Origin: a virus
Direction: 5' to 3' (one strand)
IMG/VR virus record: IMGVR_UViG_3300009009_000030
Coordinates: 1 to 35,897 of that record
DNA: 35,897 nucleotides
This document shows positions 1 through 8,700 of the stretch, piece by piece. The first letter of the stretch is position 1; every line of letters begins with the position of its first letter. Below the pieces are notes generated by a model that was not told where the DNA came from, did not search any database, and worked only from the letters and a program-made list of their open reading frames with translations. The position numbers and the translations under genes are program-made.

Positions 1-1
1 G

Positions 2-1939
2 TATGGCCGTGTAGCTACCCCAGCATCCCCATTTTTGATTGGTCTTGTGCCTGACACAGATACTGATGGCAATGTTCTTAATGATGGAACAGGCCTTGTT
101 TTCTCACTTCCTACAGTACCTGTTACTGGTAATGGAGCTGGCACTCCTACTGATAGTCCTTCTGACATCATTGTTTATGTTGGAACTACATGGGCTACAG
201 CTACTGTACGACAGGTTCAAACAATAACCGGTAATGTAATCAAATTGGTAGGACCTGCTCCTTCACATACAGCTCCTGGAGTTGGTGAAAAAGTTTTTGT
301 AACTTATTATGAGAATAACATTGTCGATGATTCATGGACAATGACTGTTCGAGTTCCTGGAGCTACTGGTGTAGGAAAGTATACTGTAGGGTCAACACTG
401 CATGGTAATGCTCTTCAGGTTAAGCAGAATGGCGGGACAGTGTCCCCTGTTTATGCAGGCTCTGGTGCAGATAATGTAGAGGTTAACCCTCTTGTTGCTT
501 CTGTGGAACGGGTCACAGTTACTTTTGATGGTGTCGGTGGTTTCGCAGTTACTTCCGCTACTGGGCCTCTTTTCACACCAGGCACTGGACGTACCGGTTC
601 TGTTATAACGAACAATCAGAATAAAGGTTATCTTGGAAAAACATACATTGATCCTACTACTGGATTTAGAGTAGCTTTTCAGAAAACACCTTTTGCTCCT
701 ACTGTTGGTCAATATATCACATATGACATAGGTGATCCTACAGCATCTGGAGTACCGTCCCTATATATCACAAACGATACTAATATCGTTAAAGTCTTGC
801 CTGGGATAAATCTTACTATCAGTTCTTCTACTGGTAGTTATGCGGATGATACAGCTACTGTCGATACATACAACAAAAGCGGTAATGAGCCTAATGTTGG
901 TGATATCTATTACGTTACATTTGATAAAGCAAAGACTGATTACACCACAAGATTCCTTACAAATATGCGTGATGTAATTAGGTATTTTGGACCTGTGGAC
1001 ATCAATAACAAGCTGTCTATTGCAGCTAATCTTGCTTTTATGAATGGAGCAAGAGCGGTAGCACTAAAGCAGATTGTACGTGCTTCGGGTCAACCGGATG
1101 CGAGCGTACAAGCTTATATCGATGGTATTGATGCTTTTAATGAGCCTATGCCTAATGGACTGCGTCCTTCATTGATTCAGCCCTTGTCGACAGATGCTCA
1201 AGTTCATAGTTATTTGAAAACATCTAATGCTATTCAATCTAGCATCAGATATCGTAACGAACGTACCAGTATCATAGGTTTTGCTGTTGGCACTACTTCT
1301 GATCAGGTAATTCAAAGATGCAAGAATATTGCTTCTGAGAAAGTTACCGCGCTCTATCCAGATGGAGCTATCATAGGTATCACGGACACGTTTGGTAATG
1401 AGGTTGAGTACATAGTTGATGGTTCGATAATCGCAGCAGCTGTAGCTGGACGCGATGCATCGCCTGTTAACGACATTGCTACTCCGCTTACCAATGCGAC
1501 AGTGGTAGGTTTCAAAAGGCTTTACAGACGTTTGGACAATGTTACTGCGGCTCTGGTGGCTAACTCTGGATGCACTGTTCTCGAGGAACAAACTCCTGTT
1601 ATCAGGATTCTTATGTACCTGACAACTGACATGTCTACGGTACTTACTCGCGATCCTCGTATCGTGGAAGTTAAGCACTCAATTCAGCAAGGTATTCGTG
1701 TCGCTTTGAATCGTTATATTGGAGCCAAAAATCTGCCAAAGATGCAGCCTCAAATAAGAGATACGGTTGGATCTTATTTCAAGCAGCTCAAGCAGAATGA
1801 GATCATTGTAGATTTCACTGGAATCAATGTTAAACAGGACGACAGCGATCCTAGCACAGTTAATGTGGAAGCATATTATAGTCCTGTGTTCCCGCTGAAC
1901 TGGATAGTTGTAACACTTAACCTGAGACAGAGTCTGTAA
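2..1939 (+). CDS. Tail sheath protein, 5' end missing (partial)
   Basis: The frame is open from base 2, so the gene begins before the window; the first in-window initiator-like codon (TTG at 35) is probably internal. 645 residues are visible. The C-terminal third has the contractile sheath signature: a segment beginning VNDIATPLTNATVVGF, then LTTDMSTVLTRDPRIVEV, a long helix (IQQGIRVALNRYIG) and a final beta segment ending in NWIVVTLNLR. This is the conserved sheath core that polymerises around the tube and contracts at infection. Roughly residues 30-320 of the visible part form a Thr/Val/Gly-rich beta region, probably a surface insertion, which makes the protein longer than simple sheaths. 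The next gene but one is the probable tube, which fits. The family call is from recognisable sheath-core motifs and position; no database comparison was made. Confidence 0.88.
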   Translation, partial: YGRVATPASPFLIGLVPDTDTDGNVLNDGTGLVFSLPTVPVTGNGAGTPTDSPSDIIVYVGTTWATATVRQVQTITGNVIKLVGPAPSHTAPGVGEKVFVTYYENNIVDDSWTMTVRVPGATGVGKYTVGSTLHGNALQVKQNGGTVSPVYAGSGADNVEVNPLVASVERVTVTFDGVGGFAVTSATGPLFTPGTGRTGSVITNNQNKGYLGKTYIDPTTGFRVAFQKTPFAPTVGQYITYDIGDPTASGVPSLYITNDTNIVKVLPGINLTISSSTGSYADDTATVDTYNKSGNEPNVGDIYYVTFDKAKTDYTTRFLTNMRDVIRYFGPVDINNKLSIAANLAFMNGARAVALKQIVRASGQPDASVQAYIDGIDAFNEPMPNGLRPSLIQPLSTDAQVHSYLKTSNAIQSSIRYRNERTSIIGFAVGTTSDQVIQRCKNIASEKVTALYPDGAIIGITDTFGNEVEYIVDGSIIAAAVAGRDASPVNDIATPLTNATVVGFKRLYRRLDNVTAALVANSGCTVLEEQTPVIRILMYLTTDMSTVLTRDPRIVEVKHSIQQGIRVALNRYIGAKNLPKMQPQIRDTVGSYFKQLKQNEIIVDFTGINVKQDDSDPSTVNVEAYYSPVFPLNWIVVTLNLRQSL

Positions 1940-1963
1940 ACAGAAGTAGTAACCATTCAATTT

Positions 1964-1970
1964 AAGGAGA
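1964..1970 (+). promoter_or_regulatory. Ribosome binding site for the 1978 gene
   Basis: AAGGAGA lies 7 bases before ATG 1978. It is a near-perfect Shine-Dalgarno sequence in the 38-base gap after the sheath stop codon and fixes the start of the next gene. Confidence 0.8.
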
Positions 1971-1977
1971 TATCTGT

Positions 1978-3204
1978 ATGGATCGCATAGCATTAGCAAA
2001 AAGGTTAGAAGGTTTCTCGAAAGTGTTTGCCGCTAACACTCCCTATCATAGAGAATTGAGAGCTATGGCAGAAGTTCTTTCGAAAGCTGACGATGAAAAG
2101 TTTCAGTCCATTCTGAGTAATGATTTTACTCCAGAAGAGAGAGACGCTTTCTTGTCGCCTACGCACACTCCGTATCAACGAGGACAAAATTTAGGTCCTC
2201 AGATGGGCGGACCTAAGCATAATTCAATTTATGAAGGGTTGTCTAGCGATATTAAGAAGAAACTTCAGCAGATAGCTCCTGCAGCTATTACTATTCTTCA
2301 AGAGGCCCAGGCTCCAGCAGGTGCAGTTGCTCCTGTTCAAGCAGCTGAAGAAGAAAAAGAAGCATTTTTGGCCCCGACACATAATCAGTATCAACAAGGA
2401 CAGAATTTAAGTAAGCAGACTTTCGGACCAAAACATACTTCTATTTATGAGGGTCTCTCTAATCAGATTAAAAATGAACTTAAACGAGTTGCTCCCGCAG
2501 CTATTACTATTCTTCAAGAGGCCCAGGCTCCTGCGGGACTTGAGACAGCAAAGCCTTTTGATCCAAGTCCAGCACAAGGTGTAAAGCCGATTCCTGGATT
2601 AACAAGAGAAGAGGAGACCGCCATGTCAGCTGAAGCTTCCACTGGTATGTTCTGGAACAAAGCTGCTTCTGATGCCATTCTTAACAACCTTCTACGAGAT
2701 GTTGTTGGTATGGATAAAAAGCAGATTGAGGATACAGGGCGTAAACTTGATAAAGGTCAGATACCTGACGGAACACACAATGGTGAGAAAGCCGATACTT
2801 TAACGCCTGAACAGACTCCAGATCAGAAAGATGTTCTCAAGTCAGATATAGTTGAGAAGTCTCATGGTAAAGTTCAGAAGGAAGCCGCTTCTGAAGATAA
2901 AAAGGAAGATAAAGATTCCTGTGGTGATAAAAAAGAAGATAAGGCTGCTTCTACGTGCGAAAAGAAAGAAGACTCTGAAGAGTTAGAAGATAAAGAAGCT
3001 TCGCTCGAAGATGTTAAAGCACGTCGTGAAAAGGACAAGCAGAAGAAAATTGAAAAAACGGTTGAAGAGCTTGCAAAAGCTAAGAAGCCTGTTGATAGTA
3101 AAGAAGCTAATGAGTTGTTCGAAGGCATTGAGTTAGGATCTCCTATGGAGGATGTTACTATCGATGCTGCCGAAGCAGATAAACTGAGCAAACTCTTTGT
3201 ATAA
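1978..3204 (+). CDS. Unrecognised acidic virion-region protein with a 72-residue tandem duplication
   Basis: 408 residues, preceded by a strong Shine-Dalgarno. I do not recognise the family. Residues 1-55 look helical. Residues 56-127 and 128-199 are two copies of one unit, each starting (D/E)AFL(S/A)PTH and ending in AAITILQEAQAPAG. Residues 200-270 hold a mixed segment. From about 290 the protein is highly charged and low in complexity (KEDKDSCGDKKEDK and similar), with a short ordered tail ending DKLSKLFV. The long K/E-rich region resembles scaffold or core proteins and disordered linkers in composition only. Its place between sheath and tube suggests a tail or assembly role, which is inference. 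Two Cys occur in the charged region (DSCGD and STCEK), unusual for a low-complexity linker. Confidence 0.75.
   Translation: MDRIALAKRLEGFSKVFAANTPYHRELRAMAEVLSKADDEKFQSILSNDFTPEERDAFLSPTHTPYQRGQNLGPQMGGPKHNSIYEGLSSDIKKKLQQIAPAAITILQEAQAPAGAVAPVQAAEEEKEAFLAPTHNQYQQGQNLSKQTFGPKHTSIYEGLSNQIKNELKRVAPAAITILQEAQAPAGLETAKPFDPSPAQGVKPIPGLTREEETAMSAEASTGMFWNKAASDAILNNLLRDVVGMDKKQIEDTGRKLDKGQIPDGTHNGEKADTLTPEQTPDQKDVLKSDIVEKSHGKVQKEAASEDKKEDKDSCGDKKEDKAASTCEKKEDSEELEDKEASLEDVKARREKDKQKKIEKTVEELAKAKKPVDSKEANELFEGIELGSPMEDVTIDAAEADKLSKLFV
2143..2574 (+). repeat. Tandem duplication, two 216-base units
   Basis: Unit 1 is 2143-2358 and unit 2 is 2359-2574, in phase with the reading frame (72 codons each). 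The 3' parts are identical over 35 bases (2281-2315 and 2497-2531, offset exactly 216), while the 5' parts are diverged but alignable at protein level. Confidence 0.9.
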
Positions 3205-3205
3205 G

Positions 3206-3211
3206 AAGGAG
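3206..3211 (+). promoter_or_regulatory. Ribosome binding site for the tube gene
   Basis: AAGGAG lies 7 bases before ATG 3219, one base after the upstream stop codon, so the start is well fixed. Confidence 0.8.
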
Positions 3212-3218
3212 CTGATAT

Positions 3219-3947
3219 ATGGCGGCAAGAGATAGAGATACCTACGTACATCGTTTTGGAGTTACACCCGAAACCACTTCGGTTATTAGCAGCAAGAATA
3301 AAATCTATGCTATACCCGCAGATGGTCAGACGACGCTTTTCCAGATCGGTGTTGTAGCAACATTTGATCCTTCAGAGTCACGATCAATAGAGCCAGTTCG
3401 TGGAATTGGTTATGGCGACCATGTGGCGGAGCTTGTGCCTGGGGTTACTGAGCCTATGACACTAGCGGTTACCCGTACTGCTCAGTATCTCTCGATGATC
3501 TATCAGGTTTTCGGGTATAAGGGCGGTATTGACGGGATAGTGCGCTCTCTTCGTCACCACAAATGGCCTTTTGATGTGGTACAGGAAGTTGTTATTAGCC
3601 GATTGGTTGCCAGCGTGGATCAGGACATGGCTCGTAACATAGCTAGTCAGTCTGATTTCGTTAACAGTATCAATCCTCAGAATTTTGAAGCAATTCTAAC
3701 CTATTATGAGGGTTGCTGGATTTCTGACTATAGTGCTTCCTATGCAGCTGATGCGGCACTTGTTCAGGAGAATGTGACTATTAATGTTACCGATATTGTA
3801 GCTAATCCTGCAGCGGTCTACGATGAGTTGAATAAGAACTTGTTCAATGACGGATCGCGATCGAAGATTATGGGAGTAAGCTATGAAGTTAATACGGGAG
3901 CTCAGATTGTGGTACCATCTGGCTCTATCGTTCAGGGTGGAATCTAA
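3219..3947 (+). CDS. Probable tail tube protein
   Basis: 242 residues with a strong Shine-Dalgarno. Size, position directly downstream of the sheath region, and a globular beta-rich sequence without signal peptide or membrane segment fit the inner tube protein, which stacks as hexameric rings under the sheath. Visible landmarks are an N-terminal segment with the motif ATFDPSESRSIEPVRGIG, a helix-like region with MTLAVTRTAQYLSMIYQVFG, and RSLRHHKWPFDV. The segment EAILTYYEGCWISDYSAS followed by VTINVTDIV fits the late beta strands of tube proteins. A terminator-like hairpin begins 10 bases after the stop, so the sheath-tube block may end a transcript here, as expected for genes needed in high copy. 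I rely on context and overall pattern, not a decisive motif; another virion protein is possible. Confidence 0.68.
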   Translation: MAARDRDTYVHRFGVTPETTSVISSKNKIYAIPADGQTTLFQIGVVATFDPSESRSIEPVRGIGYGDHVAELVPGVTEPMTLAVTRTAQYLSMIYQVFGYKGGIDGIVRSLRHHKWPFDVVQEVVISRLVASVDQDMARNIASQSDFVNSINPQNFEAILTYYEGCWISDYSASYAADAALVQENVTINVTDIVANPAAVYDELNKNLFNDGSRSKIMGVSYEVNTGAQIVVPSGSIVQGGI

Positions 3948-4141
3948 GGTACTGAGCGGGGAGAGCTCCCCGGGATTAGTTTAAATTTACATAAGATAAC
4001 ATATATAAAATCGGTCCTATAAATAACATAAAATATTTATCTTAGATTGCTTCGATAATCCCCTATTGCATATCCCTGCTTTTGCATTGATCTATTAATA
4101 TTTTCGGCTATATCTATAAACATATCCAAAAGGAGATCCAG
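3948..4141 (+). promoter_or_regulatory. 194-base AT-rich intergenic region with promoter-like elements
   Basis: After the hairpin the gap is strongly AT-rich. It holds ATATATAAA (4001-4009), TATAAATA (4018-4025, identical to the T4-type late promoter core octamer), and the 13-mer ATCTATTAATATT (4090-4102), which recurs before the gene at 30388. It also has an 8-bp inverted repeat, TAAGATAA at 3992-3999 and TTATCTTA at 4037-4044, enclosing a second one, ATAAATA at 4019-4025 and TATTTAT at 4034-4040. A strong Shine-Dalgarno (AAGGAG, 4130-4135) precedes ATG 4142. I saw no ORF or tRNA fold here. Promoter activity is inferred only. Confidence 0.5.
3957..3972 (+). terminator. Hairpin, probable transcription terminator
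   Basis: CGGGGA-GAGC-TCCCCG gives a perfect 6-bp GC-rich stem with a 4-base loop, 10 bases after the tube stop codon. A T-containing but not pure T tract follows (ttagtttaaattt), so it could be an imperfect intrinsic terminator or an mRNA 3'-end stabiliser. Confidence 0.6.
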
Positions 4142-4705
4142 ATGGCGCTGTCTGACGTTTTTCAAGCTATTCAGAAAAAGCTCAATTTCACTAAAACAGC
4201 TGAAATTGATGGTATCGTATTTGAATTAGGTTTATTGACTTTTGATGAAGAGCTAAAATCAGAGGTGATGCCCCAGGAAAACCTAGAGCCCCTCGTATAC
4301 TTCAATCAGAGCCGTTTACAGACGCTATCTTATGCCATTAAAGCCATTAATGGAGAAGCTGTTACTGCAGTAGTTGAGATTAAGACAGGGGATAAAGTAG
4401 AGAAAAAGCAGGGTTCGCTATATGTTAAAGAGCTGCTTAACACTTTGCCTCTAAAACTTATAGAGCATCTTTTTGATATCTATGTCGATTTGAAAGAGGA
4501 GCTGGACGGTACTATTGATAATAGTATAAAGTACAACTGGTTTAAAACACCTGAGCAACGTGAAGAAGACGAGAAAAAACGAAGAGCTGGATCGAAGGAT
4601 GAACCTTCTTCAGAAGAGTCTGTAGACTCAACAGAAGATGATGCGTCTGATATTAAGTTTAGAGAGATTCCAAAAACTCCTGAGGATGAAAAAACCGAGG
4701 AATGA
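4142..4705 (+). CDS. Probable tail assembly chaperone, first ORF
   Basis: 187 residues, strong Shine-Dalgarno. It lies between the tube and the tape measure, where contractile and siphovirus tails encode the chaperones that coat the tape measure during assembly. The N-terminal 130 residues are globular with IDGIVFELGLLTFDEEL, LSYAIKAING and a helix KELLNTLPLKLIEHLFDIYV. This sort of layout, small and ending in an acidic tail, fits first-ORF chaperones. The last 50 residues are charged and Ser/Asp/Glu-rich. The stop codon overlaps the next start (ATGA at 4702-4705). A run of six A followed by C at 4689-4695 lies in the only window where a -1 shift could join the two frames. Assignment rests on synteny and general pattern. 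Confidence 0.62.
   Translation: MALSDVFQAIQKKLNFTKTAEIDGIVFELGLLTFDEELKSEVMPQENLEPLVYFNQSRLQTLSYAIKAINGEAVTAVVEIKTGDKVEKKQGSLYVKELLNTLPLKLIEHLFDIYVDLKEELDGTIDNSIKYNWFKTPEQREEDEKKRRAGSKDEPSSEESVDSTEDDASDIKFREIPKTPEDEKTEE
4689..4695 (+). promoter_or_regulatory. Candidate slippage site (A6C) joining the two chaperone ORFs
   Basis: The -1 frame has a stop (TGA, 4687-4689) just upstream and the 0 frame stops at 4703-4705. A -1 shift can therefore only occur within about 15 bases, and that stretch contains AAAAAAC. The heptamer is not in canonical X-XXY-YYZ phase (codons read GAA AAA ACC), so only single-tRNA slippage on AAA would work. Plausible, not shown. Confidence 0.35.
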
Positions 4706-5772
4706 GTTTAACAGTTGTACAGGCATACGATAACATAGAGAAAATCATTACACATGGTTTCCTTACTGCGGGAGTATCATATGCAGGTCATCACTTTCTA
4801 TTGAAAAGCATGACTGATAAAGAATATGGTAATTTAGCCCTATATAGAAGAGATGACGATGTTTTTGCAGATATCCTGTATCATCTCTCTTTTTGTACCG
4901 TATTTATTGATAGTTCTAATTTTCTTGAAAATAGGTTTATACGCATTCCGCAGCTAGTCCAGTTTTATTCGACACTGCCTGTGGTTTTTGTAACAAAAAT
5001 AAAAGATACTATTCAGAAATTGAATAAGCATTATCTGAATTCTCTCAGTTTTCTCGAGGGTTTTTGTTATACGGATAAATCAAGGTATCTATGGCGTATA
5101 TTGAATTTAGAGAATAGAGATCATTATCTTGGGATTGCTGGATTAAGTAATGTAGGAATGAACTCAGTTCAAGAGAACTGGATTGTCATAAATAAACGTC
5201 TTGATGAAGAAGAGCTGTACAGCAAAGACCTTAACCTGGCGTTACTCATTTCTTCGGCAATGAATCCAAAAGGTACGAAAGTAATTTCAAGAAATTACGA
5301 CACACAGAAAAAAGAGCTTGATGAGCTTCGTAAAGATATTGCTGAATATGGTTATGATCGTAAACGTGTGACAGAACAAAAGAAAAAATCTGACTGGTCT
5401 GCCCCTGTAAAAAGTCGTGAAGATCTGGTACGAGAGCTTTACAGGCAGATGGAAGGTAAAAAGGACAAGCACGATCTTTTTATAGAGGAGTGGGTAAGAA
5501 GTCAGCAGTCTATGGCAGAAGAGGCTAAGAAGCAGGCTGAGGATAGACAAAAAGAGTTTCGTGCAAAGATAGATGCTTTAGATATGTCTTCTACTGAGGG
5601 ATCGAAACCTATTTCAGCTTCTGAGTTACGTAAGATATTAGCCGATAAGAAAGAGCTACAGAGGGACGCACCTATTCAGGAATTTATGACCGCAGCAGCT
5701 CAGAATGAGTCGAGTGAGCGTTTTTTAAAGAAAATTAGTTCTACTGTGATAAGAGCGAGTAAAGAGGATTAA
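4702..5772 (+). CDS. Probable tail assembly chaperone second ORF or tail assembly protein
   Basis: 356 residues, overlapping the previous stop by 4 bases (ATGA), so translation is coupled or possibly reached by frameshifting. Residues 1-185 look globular and contain aromatic-rich segments such as FCTVFIDSSNFLENRF and SRYLWRILNLENRDHYLG. Residues 200-356 are helical and highly charged, with DWSAPVKSREDLVRELYRQ, then a stretch KDKHDLFIEEWVRSQQSM and a coiled-coil-like region. It ends 3 bases before the tape measure gene. The location between chaperone and tape measure supports a role in tape-measure folding or tail assembly. It is long for a second chaperone ORF and I cannot name a family, so it may instead be a baseplate or tail protein. 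Confidence 0.55.
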   Translation: MSLTVVQAYDNIEKIITHGFLTAGVSYAGHHFLLKSMTDKEYGNLALYRRDDDVFADILYHLSFCTVFIDSSNFLENRFIRIPQLVQFYSTLPVVFVTKIKDTIQKLNKHYLNSLSFLEGFCYTDKSRYLWRILNLENRDHYLGIAGLSNVGMNSVQENWIVINKRLDEEELYSKDLNLALLISSAMNPKGTKVISRNYDTQKKELDELRKDIAEYGYDRKRVTEQKKKSDWSAPVKSREDLVRELYRQMEGKKDKHDLFIEEWVRSQQSMAEEAKKQAEDRQKEFRAKIDALDMSSTEGSKPISASELRKILADKKELQRDAPIQEFMTAAAQNESSERFLKKISSTVIRASKED

Positions 5773-5775
5773 TAT

Positions 5776-8700
5776 ATGGCGACAAATTTAGATGAAAAAA
5801 AAGAATTTGAATCTACCATAAAGCTTTTAGAACAAAAAGCGGCAAAAATTCGCGAAGTCGGGCGCGCTGAGATGGAGCTTAATAAAGCTATTAAATATGG
5901 TTCTAAGATTCGTAAAGATACTAAACGCCTTGATGATGCGCTTTATCAGGCTACCTATAATTTAGAGCGTCGTCATAGTAGTCTTAGGGATAGTGTTGGG
6001 AAGTTAGGCAAAGAAAGAGAGAAACAATCTCGTTATACCAAATTACTGACAGTAGAGTCCAAGAAGCTCGACAAAGTAATTGCTACTGCTACTAAGAAAA
6101 AAGACATTAAAAAAGCTACTGCAATGCAGAAGAAATTTAATGATAAAATTAAAGAAAGTAAAAATCAAGAAAAGGCGCTTGCGGGTCAACAGAAGAAGCT
6201 GTCAGCTGGTGGAATAAAGACTATATGGGCTTCTAAAAAACTAGCAAAAATTAGAGATGATTTGAATAAGACCTCCGATCTCTCTATAAGGGATGAGGCC
6301 GATCTTAATAAGGAATACGAAGAACGTTTATCGTTAGAAAGATCTGCAATAGATGCGATGAAAGAGCTCGGGGAAATTGATGGTAGTCAAGCAACCCGAA
6401 TGAAGAAAGATTTATTATCTGAAAATAAAATTAGAGAGACTAAAAACAAGCTAATACAAGAAGGATCTGAAGAGCTTAAACGTGCCCAGGCGTATAAAGA
6501 AAAAATAACAAAACTTAAAAGGACAGGCACCCCTAAAGAGATTAGTGAAGAGATTCGTTCAAAGCATGGTGATGTAATGGGCGCAGCAGGTAAAATGTTT
6601 ACCGCTAAAAGTACTAAAGAGCGGCTTGCTGCGGCTAAGGAACTCGTTCAATCTAATGATGACTGGAAAAATTTAAAAACTACCATGCTTGGTACCGGTA
6701 AGGCTTCTAAAGGGCTCGCAGGTACTATCAACCTATTAGGTATGGCTTTTCAGACGCTTGGAAAAATGAATTGGATAGCACTTATTATCAGTGCTGTAGT
6801 AGCTGTGGGTAAAGCAGTGAATGAGATGGATAAATTTATTAAACAATACAATCAGTCCTTTTCTAAGATGTATGGTCCTACAGTAGCTATAAAAAATGTA
6901 CGCGGCAGCATGAAAGATTTTACAGATGCTGTATTTGATATGAACCGCAATCTAAAATATGGCTTAAAAAGTGAAGAGATAATGGGGCTCTTTGATGCAC
7001 TTTCTGCAGGAGGGCTATCACTCGGGGGCGTTGGGCAGCGGGTTAAGGGAGGATATAATGAAGTTATTGAGCAGTCTTTTAGACTGAGCAAGGACTTTGG
7101 TGTTAGTATGGAAGAAATGGGGGGCATGATATCAGAGCAGATGATGGATTTGCGTTCATCATTAAGCGAGGTATCTGGTAAAATGAGGACGCTAGCATAT
7201 GATGCCTCTGTAGCAGGAGTAAAGTCTACTAAGTTCTATGAGGCAGCTATGGCTGCGGCTAGCGGTTTAAGTTTCTATGGTAACTATATTGATAATGCTT
7301 CTGCCCGTCTGCGCGATTTTGTTAAGTCAGGTTCTATGGGTTTAAAGGATGCTGCCAAGGAAACTCAAGCACTGACAGATACCTTTAAAAACATGACATT
7401 TGAGCAGCGAGTTGCTACTATACAGATGGCAGGAGGCGCTGGTAAGTGGCGTAAGATGTTTGAGGAGAAATCTAAAGCAGCCGCTAGTGAAGCGCAGCGC
7501 CTTAAGGATGAAGTTGCTATGATGAAGGCGAAAGCGGCTGGTATCACGAATAGCGCTAAAAAAGAACAAGCTTATAAAGATATTGCTGCTAAAGAAGATG
7601 CGATTAAATCTGAAGAAAAAGTCAAGATAATGACTGAAATGTACTCCAAAGCTAATGAAATGGGGATGGCAGCGGGTCTTGAGTATTTATCTGAAGAGGG
7701 TCCAGCAGCAGTCCTTTCAGCGCTAAATTCTGTAGGTCAGATAGATTTATTTGACCCAAATAATTTTGAAGCAGCGGCTCGTGCAGCTTCTAAAATTTCA
7801 GGAATGAATAAGGAGACTTTGCTCGGAGTTGTTACCAGCATGAATATGGCGCTGGTGAAGGCTAGAGAGTCTGCCGCAACTCTTAAAAATGAACTTAAGG
7901 ATGTTGGTCCTGATGCTATGAAGTCTGTGAAGGATATTGTAGGGACTTATATAGATGCAGCCAGAGGTGGAAAAGCCATAGATTTCGACAAACTTACGGG
8001 AGACCTTAAAACCTATTTATCTGATGATAAAATAGGAGGATTAATAGACCAGATTAAGACTAATGGCTATCTAGTCGAGGCGGTTCTTAGTGGAGCGGCC
8101 ATGAATGAAGCTACTTTCAAGAAGGTAGCTGAAGAAAAAATAGCTAAACCTATACTATCTATGAGCGGTATAGGCGTAGATGAGCGAGATAAGAGGATTG
8201 ATGAGCTCGTTAAAAATACAGTGTCTTTGGACGATATAGTAGGCATAAGCAAAGAAAACGCTACCTATCTAGTAGCTATTAGCGACCCTATGCGTGCTAT
8301 GGCTAATTTTTCCTTTGCCACAGCTCAAGGTGTAGGCAAGATATATGGATTACTTGCACACTGGGGAGATACTTCTTATCAAAATAATGAACAATATGCT
8401 GCTACAGGTGAAGGAAAGTATTTAACAAAATCTATAGAAGATATGCAGTATACTTCGATGCGTTTGGAGGATGCAAAACAGCGTGGGGATAAAGAAAGTC
8501 AAAATAAATTTCAGAAACAGTTAGATGTATTAAACAGTAATATTGCTTATTTGACAAAAGATCGTCCTGAGATAGTCCCTCAGCTTAAAGTAGCTACTCA
8601 GGAAAAGGCAGCAAAACGCGCTAAAGGGGAAATACAGCAGATTCAAAGTATTTCAGATTTTAAGGATGATATAGCTGATCTAATGGCTAAAAAAGCAACA

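Noticed and set aside
35-37. TTG 35 as the true sheath start
   Set aside because: The frame is open to the window edge and the residues before it (GRVATPASPF) look like sheath sequence; no ribosome site before it.
1169-1999. Reverse-strand ORFs opposite the sheath gene
   Set aside because: Antisense shadows of a strongly supported gene with atypical Cys/His/Ser/Arg composition.
3948-4141. tRNA or small ncRNA in the intergenic gap
   Set aside because: No cloverleaf or conserved tRNA T-arm sequence found by eye; the dyads are AT-rich and better explained as regulatory sites.
4689-4695. AAAAAAC as a canonical slippery heptamer
   Set aside because: The reading phase is GAA AAA ACC, so the canonical two-tRNA shift is not possible; kept only as a single-tRNA slippage candidate.
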